Positions 1 through 10,690 of a DNA stretch of 64,000 bases are shown here, one piece after another; within the stretch, counting starts at the first letter, position 1; each line of letters opens with the position of its first letter. The translations under genes were made by a program, and so were the position numbers. The DNA is from Congeria kusceri (taxonomy: Eukaryota > Mollusca > Bivalvia > Myida > Dreissenidae): contig CM051028.1 in the NCBI GenBank assembly GCA_027627225.1, positions 20,235,701 through 20,299,700 on the forward strand, given 5' to 3'. Below the pieces are notes generated by a model that saw only the letters and a program-made list of their open reading frames with translations, was not told where the DNA came from and made no database searches.

Positions 1-904
1 AATAACATAACAGCTTTTCGTGGTATTTCAAACTGAAGACTGGTGCTAGCCATGGGGCGAACAAAGAAGACCCTTCAAGGTTATAATGTTTTCAGATATT
101 TATCTCATTAATATTATTATTACAGTTGATCGATGTAAGCATGTATTGTATACGAGTATGTTATATGTATTGTATGTATTCAAAAGTTGTCAGATTGTTA
201 AATCTGTCGTTTTTTATAGAAGCAGAGACTGTGAGTTCCGTATTAATTATTTTGTTTTTTTAACACTTTTATATACAATGATCTATAGTGTCCTCCACGT
301 AATAGTTTAGAGTACCATTCAGCTTTAACGTTACAGATGACACATCATCATTATGTGTTCTGTTACTCTTATATTCTTAGGTTGTTAATTTTATCAATAT
401 GATTATGATTGTTATCAAATGTTACTGGTGATACATGTATGTTTAGAAACCATGAATAATGAAACTACGTTAATTAATTTTGGATTGTTTATCGCATTTC
501 GGTTAATGTACAGATTTCATTTATTTCGCGGATTATTTTAATTCTTTTAGCTGGTAATTTTATGTATAATTGTACCAATCAAAGGCATTGACAAACGTTG
601 ATAAATTATAAGATGATTTATTGTTACAGTCTAACATCTAAATGACCAGGTAAGCTATATGGCTCTGGACCTGTTCATATATTGACCCACATCCTACATG
701 AAATATAAATAAGATGACAAACAACGGAAAATTGTCAATAGGCCCTAACTGTTTTATTGTAATTATATGTTGTCCGGTTTTTAGAAATGAATATATCTTC
801 CTAGTGGTGTTGTTTGACAACAACTAAGTCAGAGTGACAGTTAAAAATGCTTTTAAAACAAACCTTAAAAGAAACCATCGCACAAGTGTCAAGTAACCCG
901 GAAC
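1..904. other. AT-rich stretch, no gene seen
   Basis: Only short, compositionally random reading frames are present, with no recognisable protein, RNA or clear repeat. It may be intron or intergenic DNA. Confidence 0.5.
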
Positions 905-1187
905 ACACATAAAACTATTTTTAGCACAAAATTGAATGTTTTCACAACATTTTCAATATCCATTTTCAGAAAACGGAACACGTGTACAGAAAACGAATGT
1001 CTTTTTTATTATATTAAAAATAGTAGACTTTCGTCTCGGTTGCATGCGCCCGGGTTTTCGAAAGAACTATTTTTTGCACAAAATTGAATAAAGAAAGTCT
1101 CCGTTTCAATTTCCATTTTCAGAAACCGGAACACATGTACAGAAAACGAATGTCTTTTTTGTTATATAAAAACAGTAGACTAATTTA
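905..1187. repeat. Direct duplication of about 120 bases
   Basis: Two copies about 153 bases apart (about 910-1027 and 1064-1187). Both contain a block around 'cacaaaattgaat', then 'ccattttcagaaa', then 'gtacagaaaacgaatg' and end at 'agtagact'. They differ by scattered substitutions and short indels, so the duplication is not recent. No coding content. Confidence 0.75.
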
Positions 1188-1549
1188 CATTTTTATTATT
1201 TGTAATACATTTAATCTGTATAGAACTTTAATTATCGTTTCTGTCATATTACATCGCAAAAACAATCAAAGCACTGCACACACTAATTAACATATTTTAA
1301 TTTGCTTAAACAAACATTATACAATGTATTTAGTGAAGATGACATTTTGGACACTTTCGTACACTTATGCTGCTTGTACATGCACCCGCTTCACATGCAT
1401 CCGCTTGCGTCTGCGTTCTGCGCGCGCGGATATTGTGTCCGCGCTATGTAAACGGAAACCCTTTTAGATGAGTCTTCGTTTACGTTCTTTCTTTTGCAAA
1501 CCGGATTAACCTGTCGGAAATTGAGGAATTTAGCAGCTACTTGATTTTG

Positions 1550-1825
1550 ATGGCCGGCACAGTGTACGTTAAACAACGGAAGCGGAAAAGTAGATGGTGG
1601 GTAACAAATATTGTACGAAATCGTCAAGCATACGTGACTTATAACAACTTGGTACGCGAATTAGCGGTCAGTTATGATGAGTTCTTTTGCTACTTCCGGC
1701 TCAATAAACGACAATTTGGAGAAGTTATTACGAGTGTCGAGGCACTCGTACATGTACTAATAGTAGGTTATTTTAGTATTGTATTTTATTTCTATAGAAA
1801 GATTACAATCATTATTAATGCATGA
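1550..1825 (+). pseudogene. PIF/Harbinger (HARBI1-like) transposase fragment
   Basis: An ATG at 1550 opens a frame whose first 70 or so residues resemble the region before the DDE domain of HARBI1-like nucleases and PIF/Harbinger transposases. It has a basic run followed by RWWV, then NLVRELAVSYDEFFCYFRLN, then an FGEVI helix. This matches the family pattern of RWWV, then Y..LV.EL, then F..YFRM, then FDELL. Similarity stops after about residue 70, where the translation becomes hydrophobic and unlike the family. No DDE catalytic part is visible to 2500, whereas full members are about 300-400 residues. It is either a first exon whose partner exons are lost or a decayed remnant. Placement in the family is by motif recall only. 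Confidence 0.6.
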
Positions 1826-2100
1826 TTCTGAAGAAAACAACACTAATCATTGATCAACACTGGCTTAAAGACGGTTTCGGTAGTTTTTTCAGCTCATCTT
1901 TTCGCGCATCAGTGGAGATGATTTAAATCTTCAAAATGAGAAGTGTCTTGACAGATAATAATATATATTAAATATTTTGTACTCTGTAATTATTAAATAG
2001 AATCAAATATATTGATAATAAAGTAGTAGTGTCTTGTGACTCGATTATTTGTGAAAGCTTGTTAATACACTAGAAACGAAAGTAGAAACACCTGGCCACG

Positions 2101-2424
2101 TGTTCACAAAACAAGTTGAGCCTGATTTTCAGGTTCAATATGAACTTGATCCAGATATTTAGGATCAGACTCAAAAAATGGCGTTCACTAAAGTTCCGGA
2201 TCAATGTTACTTATTAGCCAATATTCTGGATCAATTTTAATTATTAGACAAACATGTATTTTATATAATGATGAACTCTCCCCAGCGTAGATTTTCTGAG
2301 ATAAATATTTGTAAAAAAGCTTTTTTTTTCGAAAAAAAAATATTTTTGAGATTCCTCTCATTTGAGCTATAAGATGAAGATCAGTTAAGATTGATCTTAT
2401 CCTAGAGTTAATCCTTTGTGAACA
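2101..2424. mobile_element. Short inverted-repeat element (MITE-like), copy 1
   Basis: Begins with tgttcacaaa and ends with the complement tttgtgaaca, giving short terminal inverted repeats around 324 bases with no coding capacity. A diverged reverse-complement copy lies at 39350-39712. It shares internal blocks such as 'gttcatattgaacct' (seen here as its complement) and 'aagatcaatctta'. Two copies with matching ends support a non-autonomous DNA element. Confidence 0.65.
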
Positions 2425-2624
2425 TAGGCCGGCCCGAAAACTGAACTCGCATAGCTGTGCACTTGCTAGAGATGAGTGTTAAAGCGTTTTGGCTGTTATG
2501 ACTTTTGTGTTCATAATTATAATTAAGATATGTTTCAAACAGAATCAAATATGCATGTATATAACATATTCATTAACTTTTTATACGCTCGTTTGAAAAA
2601 CGGCCGTTTTATGGGAACGCCCGA

Positions 2625-2653
2625 GCGGGCGGGCGGGGCGGGCGGGCGGCGGG
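2625..2653 (+). other. G-rich tract with G-quadruplex potential
   Basis: Six runs of three or more G separated by one to four bases, directly before the first unit of the 168-base tandem array. It stands out against very AT-rich surroundings. The pattern fits the general G3+N1-7 rule for quadruplex formation on the plus strand. Confidence 0.6.
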
Positions 2654-2656
2654 AGA

Positions 2657-3645
2657 TCTTTGTCCGGAGCATAACTTTGTCCAGCCTAGATGGATTTTCA
2701 AATAACTTGGCAGAAGTGATACGCGTGATGAGACGGAGTGTCGCGCGCAAGAACCAGGTCCCTAGATGCAACATCAAGGTCACAATTCAAGGTCAAAGGT
2801 GAAATATATTAAATCAATCCTTACCACATTGTCTGGAGCATATCTTTGTCAAGCATGGATGGATTTGCAAATAACTTAACAGAAGTGACAAGCATAGTGA
2901 GGTGGAGTGTCGCGCGTAAGATTCATGTTCCTAGATCCAAGGTCAAGGTCGCAATTCAAGATTAAAGGTCAAATTTAAGAAATCAATCCGAAGCACTTTG
3001 TCAGGAGCATATCTTTGTCCAGCATGGGTGGATTTTCAAGTTACTTGACAGAAGTGACAAGAATAGTGAGACAGAGTGTCGCGCATAATAACCAAGTCCC
3101 TCGGACCAAGGTCAAGGTCACAATTCAAGTTCAATGGTAAAATTTAAGAAATCAATCGAAAATATTTTGTCCGGAGCATATCTTTGTCGAGCATGGATGG
3201 ATTTCCAAATAATCTGACAGAAGTGACAAGCATGGTGAGTCAAAGTGTCGCGCGCAAGAACCAAGACCCTAGATCCAAGGTCAAGGTCGCAATTGAAGTT
3301 CAAAAGTTAAATTTCAGAAATCAATCTTTAATCGTTTCTCCGGAACATATCTGTGTCAAGCATGAATGGATTTTCAAATAACTTGGCACAAGTGACAAGC
3401 ATGGTGAGACAGAGTGTCGCGAAAAAGAAGCAGGTCCCTAGGTCCAAGGTCAAGGTCACAATTTAAGGTAAAATTTTAGAAATCAATCCTAAACACTTTG
3501 TCTGGAGCATATCTTTGTCCAGCATGGATGGATTTTCAAATAACTTGGCAGAAGTGATAAGCATGGCGAGACGGAGTGTCATGTGCAAGCACAAGGTCGC
3601 TAGATCCAAGGTCAAGGTCACAATTCAAGGTCAAAGGCGTAGTGG
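2657..3645 (+). repeat. Tandem array of six 168-base units with AGGTCA motifs
   Basis: The phrase 'tgtccggagcatatctttgt' (with variants) recurs at 2660, 2829, 2998, 3168, 3336 and 3498, spacings of 162-170 bases. Each unit continues with a 'gatggattttcaaataact' block and a 'gagtgtcgcgcgcaagaacc' block, then one to three copies of 'aaggtca'. Units differ by roughly 10-20 percent. Small frames inside it are by-products of the repeat. Confidence 0.85.
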
Positions 3646-4285
3646 CAGCATCAACTTTTCGTTTCCGCTATCTAACTCGAGAATACATTGAGGTATTGTA
3701 ATGAAACTTCATACATACATACCTTATTGAAAGACCGCGCTTTGGATTGCATATGGGGTGGGTGGGTTCAAGGATAAGGTCACTGTTACTAAAAATGAAA
3801 AACAGTTTCTGCTCAATAACTTGAGAATGCATTGAGATATTTTAATGAAACTTTACCCATAGATACCTTACATCGAGACCTCGCTTGGGATTGCATATAG
3901 TTTGGTTGGGGTCAAGGTCACTGTTACTAAAAATAGAAAAACGGTTTCCGGTCAATAACTTAAGAACGCATTGAGAAATTTTAATGAAACTTAATACAAT
4001 ACATTGATACCTTATATTGAGACCTCGCTTGAGATTGCATATGGGGTGGGTGGGGTCAAGGTCAATGTCACTGTTACTAAAAATAAAAAAAACAGTTTGT
4101 GCTCAATAACTTGAGCATGCATTGAGATATTTTAATGATACTTTTCATTGAGACCTCGCTTGCGATTGCGTATGGGGTGGGTGGGGTCAAGGTCAAGGTC
4201 ACTGTTAAGTGTAATAAATATATAAAAATGGTTTCTTCTCAAAAACCTGAGAACGAATTGAGATATTTCAATGAAACTTCATCTT
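3646..4285 (+). repeat. Tandem array of about five 136-151-base units (family also at 15.8 and 22.2 kb)
   Basis: The marker 'cattgaga' recurs at about 3686, 3830, 3969, 4120 and 4256. Each unit has 'aataacttgagaatgcattg', a 'gacctcgcttgggattgcat' block, 'ggggtgggtggggtcaaggt' and 'cactgttactaaaaat'. The same family occurs in reverse orientation at 15770-16400 and 22215-22980, so it is a dispersed, internally tandem repeat. Confidence 0.85.
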
Positions 4286-4487
4286 AATAATACTACGATA
4301 TAATGTAACACAATGTACCATTACAGCTTTTTGTCTCATTAATTCAGCTGAACACTTTGTCAGAGTCTCGGCCTTAAGTATGATGTCTAGTTGAAGGTCT
4401 AATATGGGTCATATGGAATATAAAAAACTAGGTCAATATTACAAGCTTGGTCTTTCTGTAGTTTCTGTATATGTCTGTATGTTTTAG

Positions 4488-5145
4488 GGAGTGTCAGCAC
4501 ATATTGTTCCAGCTACATCAACAGAGAATACCATGCAGCAGTGTAAAAACTGACAAGCTACTACCTGGTATATCTTTTCAGTGGTAAACAATCTCGTGGT
4601 GGTCTGCTTTTGATAGTTTATAATAGTAGCAGCAAAAGTGAAGCATAAAATGTTGACACCTGTAGCTTAGCTGAAAATCTTCTAAACTTTTGCTATGAAA
4701 CCACAAATCAGCTTGATATTATATAAAATTACTAAATGTGATTTTTGCATATTGCCTTGTGTCCTTTAAACTTCTTCAGAACTCTAAACAGAAGAAAAAA
4801 AAAAGGAATAAAAACTGAAGAAAAAAGTTTTTGTTTATGTGAAGTTTTTGCTATTTGATTTTGAAGGGACATTTTAAAGGCCAGTGTCCAGTCTTGAGTT
4901 TATGAGTTTAGGAAATCAATACATTATGTGGCCTTTATGCGGCCCCCCCCCCCCACCCCCCAACAAAAAAAATGAACTGAGAGCCCTCAAAGGTACTAGT
5001 CATATAAGAAAGATAGCCATGTAATATCATACATGTCAGCTAATTGACAATGTGAGTATCGAGTTGCAAACATAATTTAAACACTTTGATGTTTATAGAT
5101 AAAAGCGGAGATCCATGGACGTATACCTCCAAGGATACGAGGTGA
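4488..5145 (+). CDS. Candidate terminal exons of an unknown plus-strand gene
   Basis: A possible exon 4488-4567 follows a 'gttttag' acceptor and precedes a 'ctg|gtatat' donor. In one frame it is fully open and begins ECQHILFQLHQQRIPC. A second possible exon starts at 5099 after 'gtttatag' and, joined in the same phase, adds about 16 residues (DKSGDPWTYTSK...) before a TGA at 5143-5145. The open frame across a compatible junction is the only support. No upstream exon or start was found, the protein is not recognised, and both pieces are short enough to arise by chance. Confidence 0.25.
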
Positions 5146-5427
5146 AAGAGTGAACAACCATTCAACAGACATTAGTCAGGCTGTCAAAACTGTTGGTGTG
5201 CTAAACTTGAGTGAGAAACAGTCTCCGCAACAACCATACATTTGTGTGAATAACTTTTCTCTATGAAAAGGAATAACGTGATATCATTTGGTTTGATCAA
5301 CCGATTGACTAATAATGTGGTGCAAATACAAATGCATGCATGCCGCAGCCCTGGGGCTTGTATACATGTTTGTAGTTATGATGGACAGCAATTGGCCAGT
5401 CAAGTCAATATTCTCTGACTATTGGGC

Positions 5428-5792
5428 AAATAATCTGTTTTGAATAACCACATTTTAAATCTATATACAATTCTTCAGTTATTAAAACATTTCAACAACT
5501 TGATACCCTTATACGTACTTAACACTTTCTAAAAGTCAGCATATTGAATGACCTTTACACAAAATAGTAACGCTCAGTTCAGCTGGTAAATTTCCTAAAA
5601 GGTTTCATAGGTCTCAGTGCAATTATTATGACATCAGTTTTATACAATATGAACAAATTCAAATAATATAAAATTATAAGTATAAAATCTTAAAATGTTA
5701 CTTTTATTTACATTCATTTTCTCATCATATTTAAATAATCTGTTTTGAATAACCACATTTTAAATCAATATACAATTCTTCAGTTATTAAAA
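5428..5792 (+). repeat. 60-base direct repeat, 305 bases apart
   Basis: Bases 5428-5487 and 5733-5792 are identical except for one substitution ('aatctatat' against 'aatcaatat'). The second copy abuts the broken end of the minus-strand retrotransposon. The roughly 245 bases between the copies are AT-rich without a gene. Confidence 0.9.
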
Positions 5793-6659
5793 GAATGAAA
5801 ATTGTATCCTTTGGACCATGAATCTGATTTGATCCCACTGTCGAATATCGTATTAAATAATTTGGTATAAATAGGTAGCATAACAGGTTTAGAAGCTTTA
5901 ATACATTCGTTGTAAATATTATCGGATTGGCTACATGTTTTGCCGTTTTTGCACTTGTTTTTTCAATTTCTTCAGCTGTGATGCGAGAATTGAGGATAGG
6001 TTAAATGTTGTTGTCGATAATGTTAGGTATTATGGCATTTAGTGAATTGTCGTCTAATGAGTTTAGAGCTTCTGCTGTATTTATTTCTTTGAAATATGTA
6101 TAAAATTGTTCTATGCTTGGTTTTGGAATTGCTAGTGATTTGAGGTAGTTCCAAAACTGTTTCGGTTGTTTGTTACGCATGGCTCGTAATTGGGTTTCAG
6201 TGTGGTGTTTATATTGTTTGTTGTGGAAACTAACGATCCGTGTGTATTCCTTGCTTGCACGGTTCAGTGCGTTTTTATTGGCCGCGGTTTTGTTTTGATA
6301 GTACATTTTACGCATTATTTTGTAGGTTAATCTTTTATTATGATATTGAGGCCTGTACCACGGTTTAAATGTTAATGAACTTTTTGTGTGTTGTTGGGCT
6401 TTGACTACTCTCGATGGCTTTTGTGTAAATGTGTGCGCGGCTGTTGTTTGAATGACTGTGCTATTTGTGCAAGGATCTCATTGATATTGTTGCTCATGCT
6501 GGTATTTTCATTATGCTCATTATGATTATTATGATTATTATTATTTGTGTTGTTAATGATAACGTTTCGTTGGTGCTTATATTATTTCTGTTGATGGTGG
6601 TAGATGAAATGTTGTTTAGTAGTGAATACATTTCCGTTAAGTCCTGATTTTCTAGGTTT
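5793..6659 (-). pseudogene. LINE ORF2 spacer and start of reverse transcriptase (broken)
   Basis: An open stretch 6315-6004 (about 104 residues) is Lys/Asn-rich with a QPKQFWNYLKSL motif, typical of the region between LINE endonuclease and reverse transcriptase. It runs into an in-frame TAA at 6001-6003, followed by SRITAEEIEK. After a frameshift comes SDNIYNECIKASKP, then LPIYTKLFNTIFDSGIKSDSW, matching the start of LINE reverse transcriptases (SD.I..E..K, then LFN.I...G..P..W). Similarity ends at about 5793, before any catalytic residue. Confidence 0.7.
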
Positions 6660-6770
6660 TGGACAAATTCTGATTTATCAGATTTCTGTTTATTAGAGTT
6701 CCATAGCCGGCGAGATGTTTGTTTATGAATATGCCTTGAGTGCTATTTATTACTTTTACAGGTTTAATGC

Positions 6771-7920
6771 TCAGAACAACAATGAGTGACCGTCAGAGAA
6801 CAGCGGATCAGGTTCTACAATTTCAAAGCTGTGCATGTATTTGAGAATATTTGGTGAGCAAAGAGTGTAGTCTATAACAGAATTGTCTTTGAAGGTTGAG
6901 CGACCTATGTTATTATCATTACTGTACCTTCCGTTGAGGATAAATACATTGTTGTCTCCATAAATATTAAGTATGGACTTACCTATTGTATTCGTTTTTG
7001 GGTCGCATGAGTTCCTCTTTATACTAAAGTTAAGCTCATTTAATATATTAGTTTGATTGAATTGTTTAATCATGTCAGCGTCGTAGCCAAAATATTCAGA
7101 CATAAATTCATCTAGCTCAATGTAGTCAGGTCATGTGGCAGTATGGCCGTTAGTGTCACCCGTTATGATGACATGGCTATACTTGTTGGTCAGATTGGTG
7201 ACCTCTGTTTCGAAATTAGTAAGCTCATCAAAATTAAAGAATCTAGAAGATTCCGGTGGAATGTCAACTACTCCAAGTAGTACGTCGTGTTCTTTTGTGA
7301 AGCTACCCTTCTTAAATTTTGTCCATAAAATGTAATCTGAGTCAGTATTTGTAGTTTCAACAAATTTGGATATTGTTTTCTTTACACAAATGCCAAATCC
7401 CCCTGATTTTCTATGGAATTTCATTTTTCGCGGTTGGGATATAAACAAATAATCATCAATATTGATGATATCATGCTCATCTATTTTGCATTCTGTACAG
7501 CAAAATGTCAAAAGTATTTATAGCTTCACAGAAATCTGGGTAAATGCACCTGTTCTTTAGGCCACATACATTTAGTGTTCCCATTTTAATATATTCTGAC
7601 GTCGGACATGTATTTGGTTGAGATATTTGACTATTTGTTTTATTTTCAGGCCAGGGTGGATTACATGCAGAAGCGTCACGGTGATAGTCTAACGTGCGTG
7701 GAGCGGGTGGCACAGAGTGTTCGTCCTTATACAGTGTCCCTGCCAGTGTGGAGGAAGTGCATATATTATTGTGGCAGTCGTTTGGATATAAATTTGAGTT
7801 TCCAGTGATGGGGTGGCGCTCGTGCCGCATATCGATATCGGATGGATCTGAGAGCGGGTGACGATTCTGGCTCGCTGGTGTATTCATTGACGATTGTGTT
7901 TGACGGCAGTGACGTGATTT
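6771..7920 (-). pseudogene. LINE ORF2 apurinic endonuclease domain (broken)
   Basis: The frame opens after a stop at 7921. It has a low-complexity leader, then MGTLNVCGLKNR, the usual start of a LINE endonuclease. A frameshift near 7490 leads to TECKIDEHD (the catalytic Glu region), GGFGICVKK, then VIITGDTNGHTAT, corresponding to the GDFN motif. A TGA at 7131-7133 interrupts, but the same frame continues with PDYIELDEF. It ends with VIDYTLCSP and DPLFSDGHSLL, corresponding to the IDY and SDH motifs (here SDGH). A final TGA stops it at 6771. The order and motifs make the domain call firm. It cannot be expressed intact. Confidence 0.8.
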
Positions 7921-8025
7921 TCAAGTAGATGGGAAATTTAAACATGTATTACACAAATATGTGGTGTTTTGGGCGGAAGTATGTGTTGGCAGGGGCTGAG
8001 CGTTGATAGATACCAGACTACAACT

Positions 8026-8241
8026 TTAGGTGACGTTTAAGAAAACATCGGTATGAAGTGGGGACTGAATAACATTATCAACAATGGAGTTACATGGTGT
8101 CTTAAATATAATATTTGTTTCACAAGTTTTTACCCAAATATAATTCAAATGTTTGTTCGTATCATCGTTTTGATTTGAATTAGTAAATGTATGATCCAAA
8201 GCATTTAAAGTCAAAAACGATTGTACACAGTCTTCTACCAC
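8026..8241 (-). pseudogene. Unassigned frame inside the LINE block
   Basis: A 71-codon frame between the ORF1 linker and the endonuclease. It contains FTNSNQNDDTNKHLNYIWV and a later SPLHTDVFLN. This faintly resembles the C-terminal part of LINE-type endonucleases (FTW..N...R.DYIWV, then SDH). It could be a fragment of a second element inserted here, or simply the degenerate start of ORF2. No firm function. Confidence 0.3.
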
Positions 8242-8268
8242 AAGAGAATGAACTGTGCCCGCGTGCTC

Positions 8269-8673
8269 TTAGCACACTGTACTGTTCAGTGGTGGGGAAT
8301 GTGGTTGGTCACATGGGGTCGCCTCCTGACAAGATATGGTGTCGTCATGGTCAGTTAATTGCACAGCTGGTGGTTGTGTTTTCTTGGGCTTGGTTGGTCC
8401 CTTAAAGCGTGGCGATGTTGGTGCTGACCTTGATATCGCCGGAGCTAAGGGACGTGAAGTTTTCACTGATAAGTCCACTGGTTGTTGTTTATCTGTCTCG
8501 TGGGAAAGTTTTACGCCTGGTCTGTTGGGATCAGAGTGTTGATTTTGTTCAGCTAGCCGTGGTTGTTGAGGAACGGTGCATGTTGCTGTTTGTCTGAGTA
8601 GTTCGACACTGGACGCAACCTCATTGTGAACACGTTCATGGATGTTTGATGTACATCCTTTACATGTGATCCT
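8269..8673 (-). pseudogene. LINE frame between ORF1 and ORF2
   Basis: Open from just after an in-frame TAG at 8674-8676 down to 8269, about 134 codons. It begins with a cysteine pair (CKGC) and a helix-like ERVHNEVASSVELLRQ, followed by a Pro/Thr/Gln-rich low-complexity region. It lies directly after the ORF1 stop, so it may be the C-terminal part of ORF1 or the N-terminal part of ORF2. The amino-acid make-up is coding-like but unrecognised. Confidence 0.45.
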
Positions 8674-8687
8674 CTAGGAATAAAGTG

Positions 8688-9489
8688 TCACTCTGGGAAG
8701 AGGTCCTTAACAATTCGCCCGTTCACACGAAGTGCTGCTGGGAAAAGCATTTGGACGTTACGGGGTCCATGTCTTGACCTAGCCTCCTTAAATTTCGGCC
8801 AAAGCTGTTTCCTGGCGTCACGTATCTCCTTGGGATAGTCTCTCAGGAGGCTGTAGTTGGTTCCGGCAAGGCGTCTCGCGCTTCTCATGAGGTCGTCGAC
8901 TTCACCTGGGTGACTAAACATAACACGGATGAGCCGCGGTCGTGCATTATTATCGTGGGTGCGCCGTCCGATTCGATTGGCGAGCAGCACTAGAATCTCA
9001 CCCCTGTCAATGTTCAATGTTTGTTTTAAAAATCCATTCACTGTTTGGAGACAGTCTTTCTGGTCACCTTCGTAAAGGCCCGCAATAAGAATGAAGCATT
9101 CCCTCTGACGGGCCTCAATTTCTAACGTTTTGTACTCTAGCAGTAGTACACGCTCGTGCGTTATGATCTGTGCAGCAGTTATAGTACATGGTGGACTCAA
9201 TATTGTCAATACGACATTTCAATAGACCCATATTTTTCATACCATCTAATATTGTGTCAATTTTATTTTCTAATGCTTGGATGTTATCAGGGGTATACGC
9301 ATGCCGCATAGGGGAACTATCAGCGGAGGACGAATGTCGGCGAGTCGACACCCCACCCGCCGACTCTTGACGCATAAGTTTGTCCTTTCTCTATTTTGCT
9401 CTTTCTTCAGGAAAAATATCACTATTGAGAGGGGCAAACCGTGAACCTGTGTTAATATCAGACGAATAACCTGTCGGTCTTCTGTCCAT
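8688..9489 (-). pseudogene. LINE ORF1 (coiled coil plus RNA-binding fold), broken
   Basis: Translation from an ATG at 9489 meets a TAG at 9391-9393, then continues in frame through a Ser/Arg-rich stretch to IQALENKIDTILDGM, a short coiled coil. A frameshift near 9190 moves to a frame with KTLEIEARQRECFILIAGL, RPRLIRVMF, LAGTNYSLLRDYPKEIR and RKQLWPKFKEAR, ending at a TGA at 8686-8688. This order (coiled coil, RRM-like, then basic C-terminal domain) is that of L1-type ORF1 proteins, which bind RNA and act as chaperones for the element. It is inactive here because of the stop and frameshift. Confidence 0.75.
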
Positions 9490-9747
9490 GGTGGTTTAAT
9501 GCGCTATCTTGCTAATTTTCTTGTGTTTACAATTATTCAATGACAGGTCTCACGACCGGACACCAGAAATCATCTGCTTTCAACCCGTGCAAATATAATT
9601 TCTGTGTGAAGAGGTAAAACTAATAATCGATATAAATAATCAAAATTAAATGTAATGTTTCATTTAAAAAGTAATACATTAAACAGACTGAAAGTACAAA
9701 CACTATATGAATGGTGTTGCCAAACAATTCCTTACCAATAGGCTGCC

Positions 9748-10187
9748 ATGGCCGATGATGGTGCAACACATCATACTGCAACATCTACCAGTGCGCCAAC
9801 CGTGCCAACAAACGAATGCACAAGGCCGGAGGTACGCAGTATAATGCGTTTTTTTCTACATAACTGCCCGGTATTCGTGCTTAAGCTTTAATTTCAATAT
9901 ATTAAAATTTCAAACAGATGTTGGTTTTGCTATTGATGATTACAGATAATTGTATTTAAGTTTAATATTAGTTAAATTATGTAGTGAGTCAACACATATT
10001 TTGTGAGTAAAAGCTGATTTGATTATACTTACATGTATATTAATTATAAACCTGTTGTTGTTTTTTTCAGAGAGATTTATTTAAATGTATAGACAATGTG
10101 GACGAAACACTGATTGACCGATTCTGTGTAGTACTGCACGAATGGCGTACCGTAGCAAAATTGCAGACGTGGATGAAGACTAGTTGA
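9748..10187 (+). CDS. Candidate two-exon small protein, 66 residues
   Basis: Exon 1 (9748-9831) starts at an ATG in good context (gctgccATGg) and encodes MADDGATHHTATSTSAPTVP and a few more residues. It ends at 'GAG|gtacgc'. Exon 2 (10071-10187) follows a strong 'tttttttcag' acceptor and keeps phase 0, giving RDLFKCIDNVDETLIDRFC and a further 19 residues to a TGA at 10185-10187. The intron would be 239 bases. The second exon is helix-like with a hydrophobic pattern. The frame after the stop also looks partly coding in a shifted register, so the gene could be a decayed copy of something longer. The protein is not recognised. Confidence 0.4.
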
Positions 10188-10394
10188 ACGTTATGACGAT
10201 GAGCCGTATTGGCAGAAATAGGTGGTTTTGGATGAGAAAGGATGACCTTTTGTGGTATAAACAAAGCCACGTCATCACACTTTTTGACGAAGATCCAATG
10301 CATGTTACTCAACGCCATTAGCAAAAACCCCACGATGTATTGGACGCAATTGAAAGCATATTGTCGTAATTGTAAGGCCTACAAAATATGTTTG

Positions 10395-10690
10395 TTTCAG
10401 GTTACATGCCCCAAAAAATAGGGTAGGTAGGTCTGGAATTTTTTTTTTTTGGTAAATAGTCAACTAAAAGATTCTCAAACTGAATACATATTCAAAAGAT
10501 ATCTGTAGTATATTTAAACATTGTTTATAAGTGGATGCTATGGAAACAAAACACTTATTTATACAAAAACATTTATTTATTGAAAAAGGTAAATAAACAA
10601 AACAATATCTGACAAACCCAATAAAATGTTCTACGGTAGGGGAATTTTTTAGGGTAGGTCGGGAAGCCTGAAACAAAATATTTTTATACG
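10395..10690. repeat. Dispersed repeat, copy A (partner at 54335-54655)
   Basis: Shares with 54335-54655, in the same orientation, the opening 'ggttacatgccc', then 'agggtaggtaggtc', 'acattgtttataagtggat', 'acaaacccaataaa', and a closing 'agggtaggtcgg' and 'tacgcc'. About 290 bases with no coding frame. Small related fragments in other orientation appear near 20818 and 23045. The class of element is unclear. Confidence 0.75.

Larger units (their letters stand above)
5793..9489 (-). mobile_element. Decayed non-LTR (LINE) retrotransposon, 3' truncated
   Basis: On the minus strand the parts appear in the standard order: ORF1 (9489-8688), a linker frame, an endonuclease (7920-6771), a spacer region and the first residues of a reverse transcriptase ending near 5793. 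The catalytic part of the reverse transcriptase, with the FADD-type motif, is absent. Frames are broken by shifts and several stops, so the element is dead. The 5' region is present but the 3' part missing, the reverse of the usual LINE truncation, which points to later deletion or rearrangement. I cannot assign the clade with confidence. Confidence 0.8.
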
